DNA of 64,000 bases from Marsupella aquatica (taxonomy: Eukaryota > Marchantiophyta), in the NCBI GenBank assembly GCA_973895155.1, contig OZ316899.1, forward strand, positions 7,130,001 through 7,194,000, given 5' to 3'. Positions 10,889-23,759 of the stretch are shown here, piece after piece. Each line of letters opens with the position of its first letter. The stretch's first letter is position 1. The notes below the pieces were generated by a model that saw only the letters and a program-made list of their open reading frames with translations, was not told the DNA's origin and searched no databases. The position numbers were made by a program, and so were the translations under genes.

Positions 10889-11996
10889 CCCCGAGCGGCG
10901 ATCAGACCTGATGGCCTGGGCATGAGCACTGGCTTGGCCCGGTCACACGGGCTAAGGCACTCCGCTTGCGAATGCCTAACGAGAAAGTTATGGGCGTTGC
11001 CAGTTGGTGGCGCGCCCATTATGCGCGATAGGATCCGGGTTGGGTGCCAAATGTTTAGGGACCAAAGCTGGTCTGGGGGTGGCAGGTCTCCATAAGCATA
11101 TATGAGGGGAGTGGTGTCTCCCTAGGGGCTAAGGGCGAGCCGAAGTCGTGAGCCGCGGAGGTCGCGATACTAAGAGAAACCACCAAACAAAAATGGCAAT
11201 ATCTTCCCAACGGGAAGTCCGTTGGAGGACTTCTTGGGTGCGTTGGAAAGCTCTTGAGGAAGGCTACGCCCTCCTGAGCTCAGCTGGGTCTGGGATACCT
11301 TGGGGTCTTGGGGTTTGCGGGTGTTAACTCGCCCACTTGCCAAATCCTGTCAAACAGCAGCCAAACTGTGTTCAGTCTCCCAAGGGAGCTTTCGTTGGGG
11401 AGGCAAGGTCAAGTAGGTGTGGAGGTTGAGGCCCAAGAGCATTTGGCCCCTAGATCATCAGTGAGGACAACCGAGAGTGGATTCTAGCGTCGGGGCCATT
11501 ATGGTCCCGGCGTGTTGGGACAAGCTTGGGACAAGCTTTAGAACAAGCTACGCTATTTGGGCCATGAGCATGTCCTGAGGTCAGGGCGGTCAGTTGGTGA
11601 TAAATAGGTACAAGGGAGAACTCGGGCCGCGCCCAAGGAAGGAGCTGTTCTGGACGAACAGTGGGCATGGGTTTTGGTTCCGGCTTATGGCATTGGGAGG
11701 ACCTATCGCTGACCTATTTACCAACGTCTGTTGAGCTTGAGTTAGGATGCTAGACTTGGCGAGTTCTAGATCCAGAAGGGTTACTTACCGAGATGCTTGG
11801 TTGCTTGTGTAGATAGTGAGGACCGTTGAGTAGCGATCGTGTAGGTGAGCAAGTGCGGCTTCGTATGGGAGGGGCCGCTGGTGGTGCAAGGGGCACTAGG
11901 GTGCTTGTTCGAGGTATTCTGTGGAGGCATTCGAGGAAAGGGCACTTAGGCATGAGTGCTAGGATTGGTGAGGGCGTTGGGTGGCAAGGTCCACCA
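10889..11996 (+). repeat. Gypsy 1 5' LTR, truncated at its left end
   Basis: The first bases (CCCCGAGCGGCGATCAGACC) correspond to a point about 375 bases inside the LTR. The remaining LTR runs to TCCACCA just before the primer binding site. The missing LTR start coincides with the duplication junction. Confidence 0.85.
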
Positions 11997-12000
11997 CTTG

Positions 12001-12012
12001 TGGTATCAGAGC
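12001..12012 (+). other. Gypsy 1 primer binding site
   Basis: TGGTATCAGAGC, complementary to initiator-Met tRNA, follows the 5' LTR by four bases. Confidence 0.92.
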
Positions 12013-12143
12013 AATTGCTGGCATAGACACCGGGTCGGGGTTGCGCTAAGTCAGAATCCAAAAATCTTAACGGATTTTTGCGGGGACTTAGTGCTTCAAC
12101 GTGCCCGACCGGTCAACTGTAGGCAGATTCGGTCATTGGGAAC

Positions 12144-13697
12144 ATGGCTAAAAACACTCAATTAAAGAGTAGCAAACAGGCTCCCCCCACCAAGGGGAGA
12201 GCCCAGGTTCAAGATGAACAGAAGGATGACGGGTTGACTTCCCTAGATGAACGTTACGAGCAGGATGCAGAAGACGCAACGGCCGAACCGTCGACCTCTG
12301 CGGCGAACACGTCGAGTGCAGAGCGCCGTGGACTTAAAGGGAAGGAGGTAGCTGATCCTTCAGAGGACGGGTTGGATGACGATGACTCCGATGCGGAAGG
12401 AAGCGACAACGAGGCTGAAGCCAAATCAGAGGAAGAGGGTCAGGACCTGGAAGAGGAACTGATCCCAGCCTTGAGAGGATTGAACGCGGAACCAGAGGAT
12501 GATGTCCAGCCGGATGTCATCATGGATAATTTGACCAAGGAAACCCAGGGCAATGCGGGTGATGCCTCAGCCCCAAGAGGTCATGGTGCTCGCAAGACGC
12601 GGGGGGTATTACCAAAATCCACAAGAGAACCTAAGGACAGACGGCCCGCAAAGGAAAGACAATTGGAGGACCGTCCTCATACAACTCGCAAGGGCCCAGC
12701 CGCTGACGACGGTCAGGGTCCGTTGACTCAAGACCAACAACTCATTTATGACCAGTTGGAACACAACAAGGGGGCCTATGAAGTACTTACTTAGTCTAGG
12801 TAGCCAGAGTGCGACGAGTCCCGAGGGGGGAATGGTAGTTGGACAAAGTATGTTCCAAGTGAACCAGCTACCAACTCCTCCAACTTACAATGGGGCCTAT
12901 GAACAAAGTGGACAAAAATTCCTGAGTTGGCTCTCCACGATGGAGATTCATCTCCAGGTGTGCGTTGAGCGATCCACTTGGGCTATCGCAGCCGCTCCTT
13001 ACCTGAAGGACTATGCCTTGACTTGGTACAAGTCATGGAAGAAGTCGCAAGATGACTCCTCCTTGCCGTTAACTTGGGAAAACCTGGTTGAGGGACTCCG
13101 TGCTCATGTCACCACTAAGTACCCGGAGCAGCACGCTCAAAAATGTGTAACGGAGATGAGCTTCAGGGTGATATCAAAATGTTCATTACTTATTACCAGA
13201 ATCAGTTGGCGTGTATCCCGGCGGGACAAGAGACCTACATACACAACTTCACAACTTTATAGTGAAGCTCCCGCCGTTGCTCAGGGAAAAGTTACAAGAA
13301 AAGCGTCATGAGTCCAAAACGCTTTCTGACGCCTTCGACAAGGCAACTACATTGGTGAATAACCGACCTGACTTGGCGAAGGTGGGTGGCAAGGGATCCG
13401 AGGGGGAAGCTGGGAAAGCAAAAGGTCCCGAAAATAAGCGTAAGCAGTCTGAGGGGGCGGGGGCCGGTGGTTTGGACCCCTAGCCCCAAAATGGAGAAGC
13501 TAAGCGAAACCGAAAGGCTGGCAACTTCAAGAAAGGAACCTCATCGGCACAGAAAGCAAAGAAGCAGGCAACCATGGAACAGAGGCGGGCTGAAGGTTTG
13601 TGCTTCACATGTGGTGCCATGGGCCATCAAAGTAAGGATTGTTCCACGAAAGGTGGCAAGCCAAGCGGAGAGGGAGGGCAGAAGAGCATTAAGGTAA
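12144..13697 (+). pseudogene. Gypsy 1 gag
   Basis: The first ATG after the PBS (MAKNTQLKSSKQ) opens an acidic N-terminal region to 12794. The capsid-like part (NQLPTPPTYNGAYEQSG ... TWYKSWKK ... HVTTKYP) lies in a second frame at about 12800-13170, and the rest in a third frame from 13211. The zinc knuckle CFTCGAMGHQSKDC (CX2CX4HX4C) is encoded near 13601-13642. Two frame changes and a TAG at 13481 (CAG in gypsy 2) make it non-functional as it stands. Gag would form the particle and bind template RNA. Confidence 0.9.
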
Positions 13698-13800
13698 GTA
13701 TCGCTCTAACCGAACCCTTAGTAGCTGACAAGGTCCCTGTAGGGGATGTTCCTGCAGGAGAGAGGGTGTTGTTGCAAGAGAAGATACCTCAAGTTAAGAC

Positions 13801-14390
13801 AATGGATCCTGAAAAACTGATTTTTGTGAATGTCACTTCTAATGGTAATCTGGGGGTTGCTTTGGTGGATACAGGCGCGACCGCCTGCTTCATAAGTGGG
13901 CAGGCGGCAGCACGTCTTGGGGTGGACGTGCAAGAGTTGCTACAACCGTTAGTGTGCAAGTTTGCCAACGACACAAAAGATAGTGTCGAGAGTAGTACAT
14001 AGACTTTGGGTAGAGGTCATAGGCAAACAACAAAATTTTGTTAGTTAGGAGATGTTCTACATTCTAGACGGTCTAGCCGTAGACTTCATTTTGTCAATAG
14101 GTTATCTCAGAAAGCACAATGTTACCTTGAAACCGGGGGTTGAGTGCTCCATTTTCCCAATAAGGGCAGTGAGCCCATCATTGTACACAAAGTTACCAAA
14201 AATAAATAAAGATTTCTCAAATTAAGTAAAGTGTCGTGGTTGTCTCCATGTGTATCGGCGAAGCAATGGTGGAAAGACTTCAAGGGTGGACATGAATGTT
14301 TCTTCTTTCATCTCCACCCAACTAAGGAGGCTGCGCCGCAGCCAAAAGGCAAGTCAGCTAAGGTTGGGCCCGACTGCGGTTGAATTCCAG
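13801..14390 (+). pseudogene. Gypsy 1 aspartic protease and spacer
   Basis: The retropepsin active site DTGA lies in GVALVDTGATACFISGQAA, near 13855-13910, followed by the flap-like region. The frame ends at 14002; stops and frame changes fill the spacer to about 14390 before the RT frame. Protease would mature the Gag-Pol polyprotein. Confidence 0.85.
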
Positions 14391-15069
14391 AAATTTTAGA
14401 GGAATTCAACAACGTGCTCTCGCAGAAGCTACCTAAAGGTTTACCCCCGCGGAGAGAAGTGGATCACCAAGTTGAGTTGGAGCCAGGTTTGGCTCCTCAG
14501 GCTAAAGCTCCTTATCGTTTGAACTTGAACAAACGAATGATGTTGAAGAACGCCTTGGAAGAGTTGATCGACCAAGGGTTCATTCGCCCTAGTAAAAGTC
14601 CTTACGGGGTGCCCGTGCTATTTGTGTCCAAAAAGGATGGTACTTTGAGATTGTGTGCAGATTACCGGGCCCTCAATAAGCAGACAGTAAAGACCAAGTA
14701 CTCATTACCTCATATGGATGACCTCTTTGATTGCCTCTCCGGGGCTAAGAAGTTTTCAAGGTGGACTTGCGGTCTGGGTATTACCAGATCCGCATGGCTA
14801 AAGGAGACAAGTATAAGACCGCGATGCGCACAAGGTTTGGATCCTATGAGTTTTTGGTTATGCCGCTCGGGTTGTGTAACGCAACCGCAACATTCATGAA
14901 GATGATGAATACCATCTTCCATGACTTGTTGGACCAAGGAGTGGTCATCTTTAGTGACAACATCCTGATCTACTCAAAAACATTGGAGGAACATGAGCAG
15001 TTGCTCAGAGAAGTGTTCTCTCGCCTTGGTAAGGCTCGTCTCTTTGCTAAACCTAGCAAGTGCAAGTTT
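14391..15069 (+). pseudogene. Gypsy 1 reverse transcriptase, N-terminal part
   Basis: Finger and palm motifs are clear: PYRLNLNKRMMLKNALEEL, VLFVSKKDGTLRLCADYR, then, after a frame change near 14760, DLRSGYYQIRMAKGDKYKTA and LVMPLGLCNATATF. The catalytic box reads FSDN; gypsy 2 has FIDD, so the second catalytic Asp is lost. The frame is cut by LINE 1 inside KPSKCKF. It resumes at 23760. Confidence 0.92.
15055..15069 (+). other. LINE 1 target site duplication, left
   Basis: AGCAAGTGCAAGTTT occurs here and again at 23745-23759, flanking the LINE. Joining the flanks restores the gypsy RT sequence order. Confidence 0.93.
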
Positions 15070-15259
15070 TTTTTTTTTTTTTTTGTTTTGGAAATAAAAA
15101 TGAAACCCGCGAAAACCCACGGGAAGGGGGGCCCAACAGGGCAACATAAGCGTGGGCAGCATAGTGTGACCCAGGTGAGGCCATAATGAGCACCTATGTG
15201 CAAAGGCACAAAGAAGTGTTCCTAGCCAACTAAAGTAGAATGCATAAACAAGTATTGCT

Positions 15260-18200
15260 TCAACTAAAAAGCCATGCGTCTGGATGAGTAACCCACCTAA
15301 GACGTTCCTGACGGACTAATTCTTTGACTCGCAGTAATCTAGTATGTTTTCTACTGGGACCCGAGGCTTCACAGAGGCCATGCAAGGAGTCTAACATATC
15401 TGAAAGGAGTAGATTCAGATTAAACCTTCTACTGTTGACACGATTAAAAAGCTGCTCATTCCGTGCCAGCCAGAGAGTCCACAGCACGTGGTAAACCACA
15501 AAGACCCGAATGGTTCTCTCAATTTTGGTGCATCCAGTGACTTCCAAGACAGAGAATAAATTCAAATGTCTCCAAGAAGTGGCTCCCGGAAAAATCCACC
15601 CAGCTAGCTGCCAGCACCTCTTAGCGAAGGGACATGTGAAGAAAAGATGAGGAATTGTTTCAAGAACATTGGTGCACAGTAGGCAGCTTCCATCTCCTTT
15701 ACCAATCTTTCTAGCTCGTGTTCCAGTGAATAACCCTTGAGCAGCTAATCTCCAAAGGAATAAGCGGCCTTTTAACGGTAAATCAGATGACCATAGAGCA
15801 TTCCAGAAATTGTTCCATTCGAGGTCAGAAAAAGAAATGCTCCAAATCCCGTTGAGCCTGAGAGAATTAGAGCCTTTGGGTCGAATCAGCTGATACATAC
15901 GTGCATTGGACAGGGTGAAGCTCTTCAGCCATTCATGTTTGTCAGACCAACACCATTGGGCGGCACGAGCTTGGAGATCTCCAAAGCAATCCACAGTACC
16001 TTTGATTTTGTCCACGAATGCTAAACAAAGCTCTCTTGTTGCAGCGTCAGCACCACGTATTCTTGCAATTTTAGTAGAAAAGGTTCGAACAACTGAGTCA
16101 TGAGAACCATTTAAATCCGACATCGTCCTTACTCCAATCCTCCCGCACATCTTGATAATGGAGAAAATCATGTCATCCTGTAGGTGCTGAAAACCTTCTA
16201 GGCATCTCACAACATCCTCCACGCTCCACCAGCATGCCATGCCAGAAACGCCCGGTGAGAGTATACGGTGCAGCCGAAGAGACTCCCAAGCCTTCCACAA
16301 ACTACCCGTGTAAAAGAGACAGCCAAAAGAACGAGGGTAATAGAGCAATAGTCAATCAGAGAGAGAGTATCTATTTCTCCTGATGCGCTTAGCATTCCTC
16401 CATTTTGCCAATCTCAAATTTTCCCCAAAAAGCCTAGCCCATTCAAAGACTTGCGAATCCAGAGCACGGGTGAACCATTGATAGAGTAAAGCATGAGAGT
16501 GACTACGAAAGTCCTTAAACCCAAGGCCACCGTCCACCATAGGCCGTGCCATCGTCTTCCACGCTACCAGGGGAATTTTCCGTCCACCATTCTCATTATA
16601 TCCCCAAAGGAAGTTACGGCAGAGAGTCACCAAAGTCTTAGCCAAAGAGTTGGAGCTTCTGAGGAACATCATATGATAGATAGGAATAGCTTGCAATACA
16701 TGCTTAACAAGAATAGTGCGTCCTGTGAAAGAAAGAAAACGGGTGGCCCAAGCAGAAAGTCGAGAACTAATCTTGTCAAGACAGAAGGTGTGGAGTTGCA
16801 AGGAAGAAAGGTCCCATCCCATAGGCGCACCAAGGTATCTTTGAATTTCCCCTTTCCCGCTGATCTTGCAACCAGTGTTAACCAGCCATTCCGGAATCTC
16901 CTCCAACGCAAGTGGAATGACAGTAGACTTACGTAAGTTGAGCCGAGCACCAGATGCAAGTTCGTAACAAGCAATTGCTTCCGTGACCTTATTGAAATCT
17001 TCTTCAGATGCAGGAATGAACAATCCAAGATCATCTGCAAATAATCTGTAACAGATCATGAGGGCCTCAAAGATTTGAATACCTCTCAGTCGTCCATGCA
17101 GAATCTCCTGATCCAAATAGTCCATGAGAGGTTGAGTAGCAATCGCAAATAAAAGAGGAGATAACGGGCAACCTTGACGGACACCACGGAGCAACTGGAT
17201 TTCCTTCGAGAACATGCCATTCAAATGAACCTTGGAGCCCGCGCCAGTGAGTAAGGATCTCACTAAACTAATGTAGTGACTACCGAGTCCAAGCAAATGC
17301 ATAGCTTCCCAGATGTAGGAGTGGCAGACTCTGTCGAAGGCCTTCTCAAAGTCCAACATAAGAAAAAGAGAGCTTTTCTTGTTAACTCGTATCCAGTCGA
17401 CAGTCAGCCAGGCAACCGAGATGTTTTCTAAAATGTGCCTGCTCGGAATGAATCCAGTTTGCTGAGGACTAATAAGCTTGTGTATAAGTGGTTTAAGGCG
17501 TAAAGCCAAGATCTTAGCCACAACCTTGTAGATGGTATTGAGCATAGTAAGAGGGCGCCAGTCCTTCAAACATCTTTTATTGGGTTTCTTCGGGATCAAT
17601 TTGATCACACCTTCCTTCATGTTAGCCGAAAATTTTCCTGTTCTCAAGAAATCCAGAATCATCTCATAAATGTCTTCTTTCATAAAGTGCCAACAAGATC
17701 TGTACACTTTGGCAGTGATACCATCAGGTCCCGGTGCTTTGTCAGCCGGAAGTAACCAAAGAGTAGAACGAATCTCCTCCATCGATGGGGGGGATTCCAG
17801 TTGCCTAATTTCAGCTGCCGTAAGCGACTTACCAGTGTTAGCAAAGAGTTTGCGTCTAGCTTCTCTAACTTCAAACAAAGTACTAAAAGCCAAATCCTCC
17901 GGCGCCTCGTAAAGAGCACAATATTGTTTTTCTACTTCTTTCAGAATACTATCCTCTTGAGTTAATATGTCGCCATTATCAAGAAGTAGTATAGACATGT
18001 TTTCTCTGAGTCTTTTAGCCTTGACCGTAGCAAAGTAGAACTTAGATGGTGCGTCTCCCTGCCCCAGCCATTTGATCCGTGAGAGTCTCCTGCCCATTTG
18101 TGCCTCTTCATGTTCAGCTATTCTTACCTGATCGTCCACAGTAGCAAAATCAGCGATGTCTGATTCAGATAGTGAACTAATAAGGGCTACCTTAAGTGTT

Positions 18201-19318
18201 CGCAGACGATTCCTCAAGAGAGAGATTTCCACCTCTCGGGCAAGTGGTGCGGATTGTAATTCCTTGTATTTTTCCCGCAGCCTTAAACTAGCCAGATAAA
18301 AACAAAGGTGAGGATCCACCACCCGATCTTCTTGCACCTCCCATGCACCACAAAGTTTTTCCAAACAACCTTCAACTCTGAGCAGCCCCACATTGGCCTT
18401 GAAATAGGAGGACTAGTGTGAGGTCGTTCCCAACTCCACATTAGAAAGACGGAAGTGAAGAACGATAGGATCGTGATCCAAAAGTGCAGATCCTCCTTCG
18501 TGACAAAGTTCTACAACCGAATCTGTCCACCAGCTTTTTCCACTAAGGTAAAATCGGTCAAGTCTAGACTGCACCACAGACCCATTAATTTTCCGTCGCC
18601 AAGTGAAGTTTGCGCCACGAAAGCTCCGAGTAACACCAATAGCGTCCTCCAAATCAAGTCTCATTTTAAAAAACCTCCAGAATTCTGCCTCCCTTCCTCT
18701 GATCAGTGGCGATGAACCAGACGAATCATTTCTGCTTTCAGTCATATTGAAATCCCCACAGATAATCCAGTTGTCGTGAGGAAGGGATATTTTGAGTTCA
18801 TGCCACAGTAGAGCACGGTCTTGAGGGAGATTAGGTGCATACACACTTACTAGACCGAAGTTTCCCAAAGGGTGAGAAACACGCACCCACACAGCGCGGC
18901 CTTTGTCTACTACTCCAGATTGAGTGATAGAAATAGAGGGGTGAATAAGTAACAAAGTACCCCCGCATTTGTCATCTGGCTCAGCAGATAAATATTGATA
19001 GGAAGGTAGAATCAACCGAAGCGCTAGACCTAGTCTAAAACTATCAGCTTTAACCTCTTGTAAAGCTAAGGCAGTCAATGTGGTCGTGAGCGAAATAATC
19101 CAAATTTTCACCACATGTTTCCTGTTCGATTCGCACAGACCACAGACATTCCATGAAGCTATATACAATTCATTATCCATTTTAGTTTTCAAAATGTTCT
19201 TCCAACTCTCGTAAGAATCAGGAAACGAGAGAGGCCATCCCAACAGAAAATGCAGATCAGCAGATAAGCAGATCCTGAAGAAAGCCCAAAACAGATTCTC
19301 GAAGCACTTATTTGGCAT
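15260..19318 (-). pseudogene. LINE 1 ORF2: endonuclease, reverse transcriptase, zf-RVT
   Basis: One continuous frame of about 1350 codons from 19318, broken by TAG at 18413 and TGA at 16352. The APE-type endonuclease comes first (ASWNVCGL, QEVK, GDFNMTESR, LLDHDPI). RT follows, with KLIPKKPNKRCLKDWRPLTM, QQTGFIPSRHILENI, LDFEKAFDRV, GVRQGCPLSPLLFA and the catalytic FADD. The C-terminus has a zf-RVT domain (LWRLAAQGLFTG ... CLLCTNVLETIPHLFFTCPFAKRCW). No RNase H motif is evident. ORF2 protein nicks the target and primes reverse transcription from it. With two stops it is probably inactive, but it is close to intact. Confidence 0.93.
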
Positions 19319-20024
19319 GGCGCCCCGGGGAAGTCGGGATGACCGAATTGGAGTTAGCAGCCGAGCGCGTCCGCATTAAAGAGTCCGAAGTAGGAGGTTC
19401 CCGAGCAGGGTAATGGAGAGAGCGTCCCTTCTTGTTGTCATCCTTTTTGTCCTTCTTCTTCTGGTCGGTAGGTGGAGTTCAAAGTTCTAGTTTTCTTGCT
19501 TGCTCCTTCTTTGACTGGCTCTTAGAAATATATTCCTCATATTCTGACATCTCTATATCAGATCCACCCCGCAGAGAAGCCTCCTCAACATCAGTGGCAG
19601 GTTGAATATCCATGTAATCTGTGTTTGAAGTTGGCTCCACTGCAAGAGAGGAAGGGCTCGGTACAACAACTAGGGAGTCCTGCTTGTCGATTTCTGCTGC
19701 TCCATGCTTCCTCAAAGCCTGCGAATCAGATATTCTCTCTATAGCAGGCCAATCCACTGCGCCAGGGATAACATCCTATGAACTATGATCTTCAAAGAGA
19801 GCATTGTCTCTGAGAAGCGAAGCAAAATTTCCAGTGGAACAATCAGCCAGGGGAGTCGGAAGGATGGTGGTAGAAGGAGAAGATTCTTCAATCCCCACCG
19901 GAGTGCCAATACTGGGAGAACGCACTTTATCAATCAAAACAGCAGTCGGGGACAAAGTCTGATTTTGATTCAAAGGTGACCTGGGGCTAATAACACTATC
20001 CCCTCTAGAAAGGGCAATGATATT

Positions 20025-21822
20025 ACCAATGTTAAGGGTATTTTGTAATATAGTACATTAGTTAGAAATAATAATAAAATTATAAATTTTGAACTTTTTC
20101 TGAGTCAAAGGTGCAGTATAGCTACCTTTTGTAGCAATTTAGATCAACTGAACACTTTACCTAATGTCATGCTACACCGAAGACTACTTCCTGTTCTGGA
20201 TCTTGAACGACAGCGGAAGTCTTTACCTTTCATCGGCATCACACTCAAGACATGGATGTAATTCAAGAAGCTATGCAAGAGAATACCTACACAAGAGTTC
20301 AGCAACCAGACCAGACAGCACTACTCCAACAAGATTAGTTCTCCCACGACAATAGTTAAGATCAGTCGATCTCTGCAATTTTAGTTAAATAGTTAAAGTA
20401 GTTAGAAAAGTCTCATACTTTTCCAGGAGATAGCCCTTATGTAGTAGAATCTCCCCTGAAAGTATCGACCAAAACCGACATATAGTTTAGAAGATATGAC
20501 ATTTTTAGTTTTGTAAAAAGCGTGAGTGCGCAAAGGTGCAACGGCGCTAGTGCTCCAAAGCGCAAAGGCGCAACGGCGTCTCCAACACTTAGAAAAATTT
20601 CCGGAAAATGTATTTTTTTTATCCGACAGCACTTTTCACCGATTTTATTAAGGCACTTAGATACCTCAGAAAAGTCTAAAATTTTGTCAGCATGTAGCAT
20701 GTATATAAATCTTCCACCTAGAAAAGTTTCACCCCATTTTGACTTCTATGTTAGAAATTAAAATTCCGATAAACTCATTATTTATTAGTTTTACCACAAA
20801 AGTACAAAAACACTTTTACTCCAGTTTACACTAGGGATAACTTTTGGTTAGTTTTTCATTCCAGCAACATTCTAGTGAACCTTGAGTACTCCTGTAGCAT
20901 ATTTTCATATTTTTTACTTTAGTTTATGACCCTTAAGATATGAAAGGGCATGTCCTTTCATTATCTCTTTTCCCCTTTAGTTTCTGCTAGCCTATATGTA
21001 GTAGAGTTTTTGCCACTTTTTGTGTGAAGAAATTTCATGAGCGCTCAGTTGCAAGATTGCAACTTTGTTACCTCCATTTGTAGCAAGCACTCCATTGCAT
21101 ATGAGTACTTAATACAAAGGAATTCTTCCCCCTTCAAGTCTAAATGAATGAGAAGTTTGGACCCTTGAAGTAAAATTATTGTGATTGTTAAATTTTTTGA
21201 GTATGTGGAAATAGATTCCTTGCTGGTAATGTTTCACATATTCCTTAGTTCTTGATGCATAGTTTTTGGCGTGACATTGCTTGTGCACGGGATGCAAAGA
21301 TTGTTACTTATCAATTACTTATGGCTTCAAATTTGATTATGATGGTGTCTCTTATTTGTGACACAAAGTACCGATTGGATACAGAAGTGATTGATTACTA
21401 GTCTCCACTCAGTACCTTGGAAGGAAAAGTTGAGACATGTTGACGGCATTTTAGTAATCATCCTAGTATCGTAATCCTTTCCAGAAATGTTCTTGCGGAT
21501 ATACCACTTAAATCATATCAAATGAAGTTATGTTGAGGAGTCACCTTGGTTGTTTCCTAACTCCCTCACCATACCTCAGGATTTTTATTGTGTTTTATTA
21601 ATTGTTTCCATTTTGTTAATTTTATTTTTAATGTCAAGCAGACATTTAAAACTATGCCTTGATGAGCAACCATAGTAAAAGGCTCAACCTTTGTGTTTTT
21701 GGTTACCTTATTCATTCATAAGTGCTAAATCATAGAAAATCATTCCTTACATGTTCTTCCATGGGAACGAATACCGAGTTTTGGATCTTAAATGTTTATT
21801 TATGTCCCTAGTGTGATACTAC
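20025..21822. mobile_element. AT-rich insertion inside LINE 1 ORF1, unclassified
   Basis: It is flanked by ATATT (20020-20024 and 21823-21827). Removing it with one ATATT (1803 bases, a multiple of three) restores an open ORF1. The insert starts ACCAATGTTAAGGG and ends GTGTGATACTAC. No LTR, poly(A) or clear terminal inverted repeat is visible, and no gene. Base composition is far more AT-rich than the surroundings. Confidence 0.7.
20829..21813. mobile_element. Possible CACTA-like nested fragment
   Basis: CACTAGGGATAAC at 20829 and its inverted partner (GTCCCTAGTG ending at 21813) share 9 bases starting CACTA. The flanking triplets TTA and TGA differ by one base. Size and ends would suit a small non-autonomous CACTA element, but the inverted repeat is short and the target duplication imperfect. 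Confidence 0.25.
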
Positions 21823-23759
21823 ATATTTCTCTCAACCGTAGGATCAAGAGGATCGACCCCTGGAGGGCTAGTAGCCGAAGATCCCCTAGGCGCGCCAGCA
21901 CCAGCTGTCGCAAGGACCTCTTCCGGTGCCCGAGGAGAGGGACCCAAAGGGACCCCCCCAGACTCAACGTGAATAGAGTCAGAGGACCAAGGAACCACCC
22001 TGTCAGAAGCATACGTCTCGTCCGCCTCATTGTGTGTCCTATCTGGTTCAGGTTCGTCGTTTTTAATCTCCTTTGTTTCAAAGGCTTTGCACTGTCTGGC
22101 TAAATGGCCCTGTTCATTGCATCTAAAACAATGGTAGGGAATGTTCTTGAACGTGACTGGCTGCCAGATAGTGATATCATCGGTGATCTCGATTCCAACA
22201 CTTTGAGGGATCTCGTGACACGTATCCCAAAGTATACATGCACGATCATGAGGAAACGAGCTTCGAACGTCTCCCTGGATATAATAAAGGAGTTTCCCAG
22301 GGGATTCCGCAATTCTTTTCCGACAACCTTCAAGAACCAGAGCACAGAAAGGGATCTCAATCCAGACAGGTAATTTGGTGTAAGTTTCACTTCGCACATC
22401 AAAAGAAGGCTCCCACGGGAAAGTGTGGACAAATTTCCGATCCATGAAAAATGGGGCCAGCTCTAAAGTTGCATCTCTGTGTTCCGGGTGAACAAACAAA
22501 ATCATGTAAAACTTCTTGCCCACAAATTTAATCTGCGAAACCGGCCAACCCATGTCGTTGATGAAGATGCCTTCAACCCAATCACGAAAGACTGGAAGCA
22601 GAGGAGCGCGGTCAGTGAAGTAGCACATCATGGTGCAATTGTAGAGCTCCAAAACTGAAAGGGCCGCCTCATCGAATGACCACTTGAAAGTAGTGTGGAG
22701 CTTATTCGGCCAATCTTCCCTGGAATTGTTCGAGATTGTCTTCAGAATATCCAAACATGCTTCTGAATTTTCCCCCAAAAAGTCGTTGTGTTCATGGATG
22801 GGAGCAAACGTGTTCGAGTGAGCCTGTTGACGGCTGGAAGTAGGTTCAACATTGTTTTCCAATCCCCTGTAATTCCTCGATATTCCAAGATCAAGATCTC
22901 TACGTTCACCCCAGCGCTCACATGAAGATTCAGGCTGCACAGGGTCATTCCGGCGATCTCCAGAGACAGGGTGAGGTCCCAAGTGAGGAGCAGCATCCGC
23001 ACCCGGCGGGGAAGCAAGAGGTCTCTCCTCAACGACAACAACTTCTTGAAAATCTGCATCCATTTGATCAGCCCACGAAGGACCATTTCTAGGAATGAAT
23101 CGAGAAATCCTTGGAGGCTGTTCAGCTGGTGGTCTTCGGTCATGCTTTGCCGAGTTGTCAAAAAGGTCGTAGGGTGCATTCTTTGGTCCTCCGCGCGCAT
23201 CCTGCATAGAGAATCTACTGGGCACATTTCCTCCTATACCCCTCCTGATTTCATCTCCATCACGTGTATTACCCCCCTCAGACAAGGGTGAGCCATCATT
23301 CCTCCAAGAAGTGCCATACCGATTCCTGCCAAATCCTCTTCCAGACGAAGCAGCACCGAGTCTACCAGGCCCTCGACCGGCATATGCACGAGTATCCATT
23401 CCAGTGCGCCAATTGTAATCCATAGTTCAATGTTGCTTCAGAATAGGGAGCGCAAAGGATCCAAGGACCGTAACGAATGTATGTGTTGAGACTACCAAGA
23501 CCAGAGACTCCGCTACAGCATCATCCTACCTCAAATGCTCAGAAGTTAGTCTGAATGCAATCTATCACAGCGAAAAAGGTGTCGAGAAAAAGCTCTGACG
23601 CTACTGGATCCAATGAGACCGACAACGTATTTACCAAAAATCTTAAACTTGTGTAAACCCGGAACGCAAATGTGAGATGCTCAAGCTCTCACCGCTCTCA
23701 CCGCTCTTCTCCGCTCCTTCAGCTCTGTACTCAGCATCTTGTTCAGCAAGTGCAAGTTT

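Larger units (their letters stand above)
19479..23423 (-). pseudogene. LINE 1 ORF1, RNA-binding protein, split by an insertion
   Basis: The frame starts at 23423 (MDYNWRTGMDTRAYAGRG). It has an Arg/Gly-rich head, a DUF4283-like middle (ELYNCTMMCYFTDRAPL ... FVHTFPWEPSF), and a CCHC zinc knuckle CFRCNEQGHLARQC near 22130-22090. At 21822 it is interrupted by the AT-rich insertion 20025-21822. Past that it continues in the same frame (ALSRGDSVISPRSP) to 19479, with one TAG at 19776. ORF1 proteins of L1 elements package the RNA. Confidence 0.85.
15070..23744 (-). mobile_element. LINE 1, full-length L1-type element inserted in gypsy 1
   Basis: An 8.7-kb minus-strand element with a 15-base poly(A) tail (poly-T at 15070-15084), two ORFs, a 320-base 5' leader and a perfect 15-bp target duplication. 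Without the 1.8-kb insertion in ORF1 it is about 6.87 kb, a normal full length for plant L1. Only three in-frame stops are apparent in the two ORFs, so the insertion is fairly young. Confidence 0.93.
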
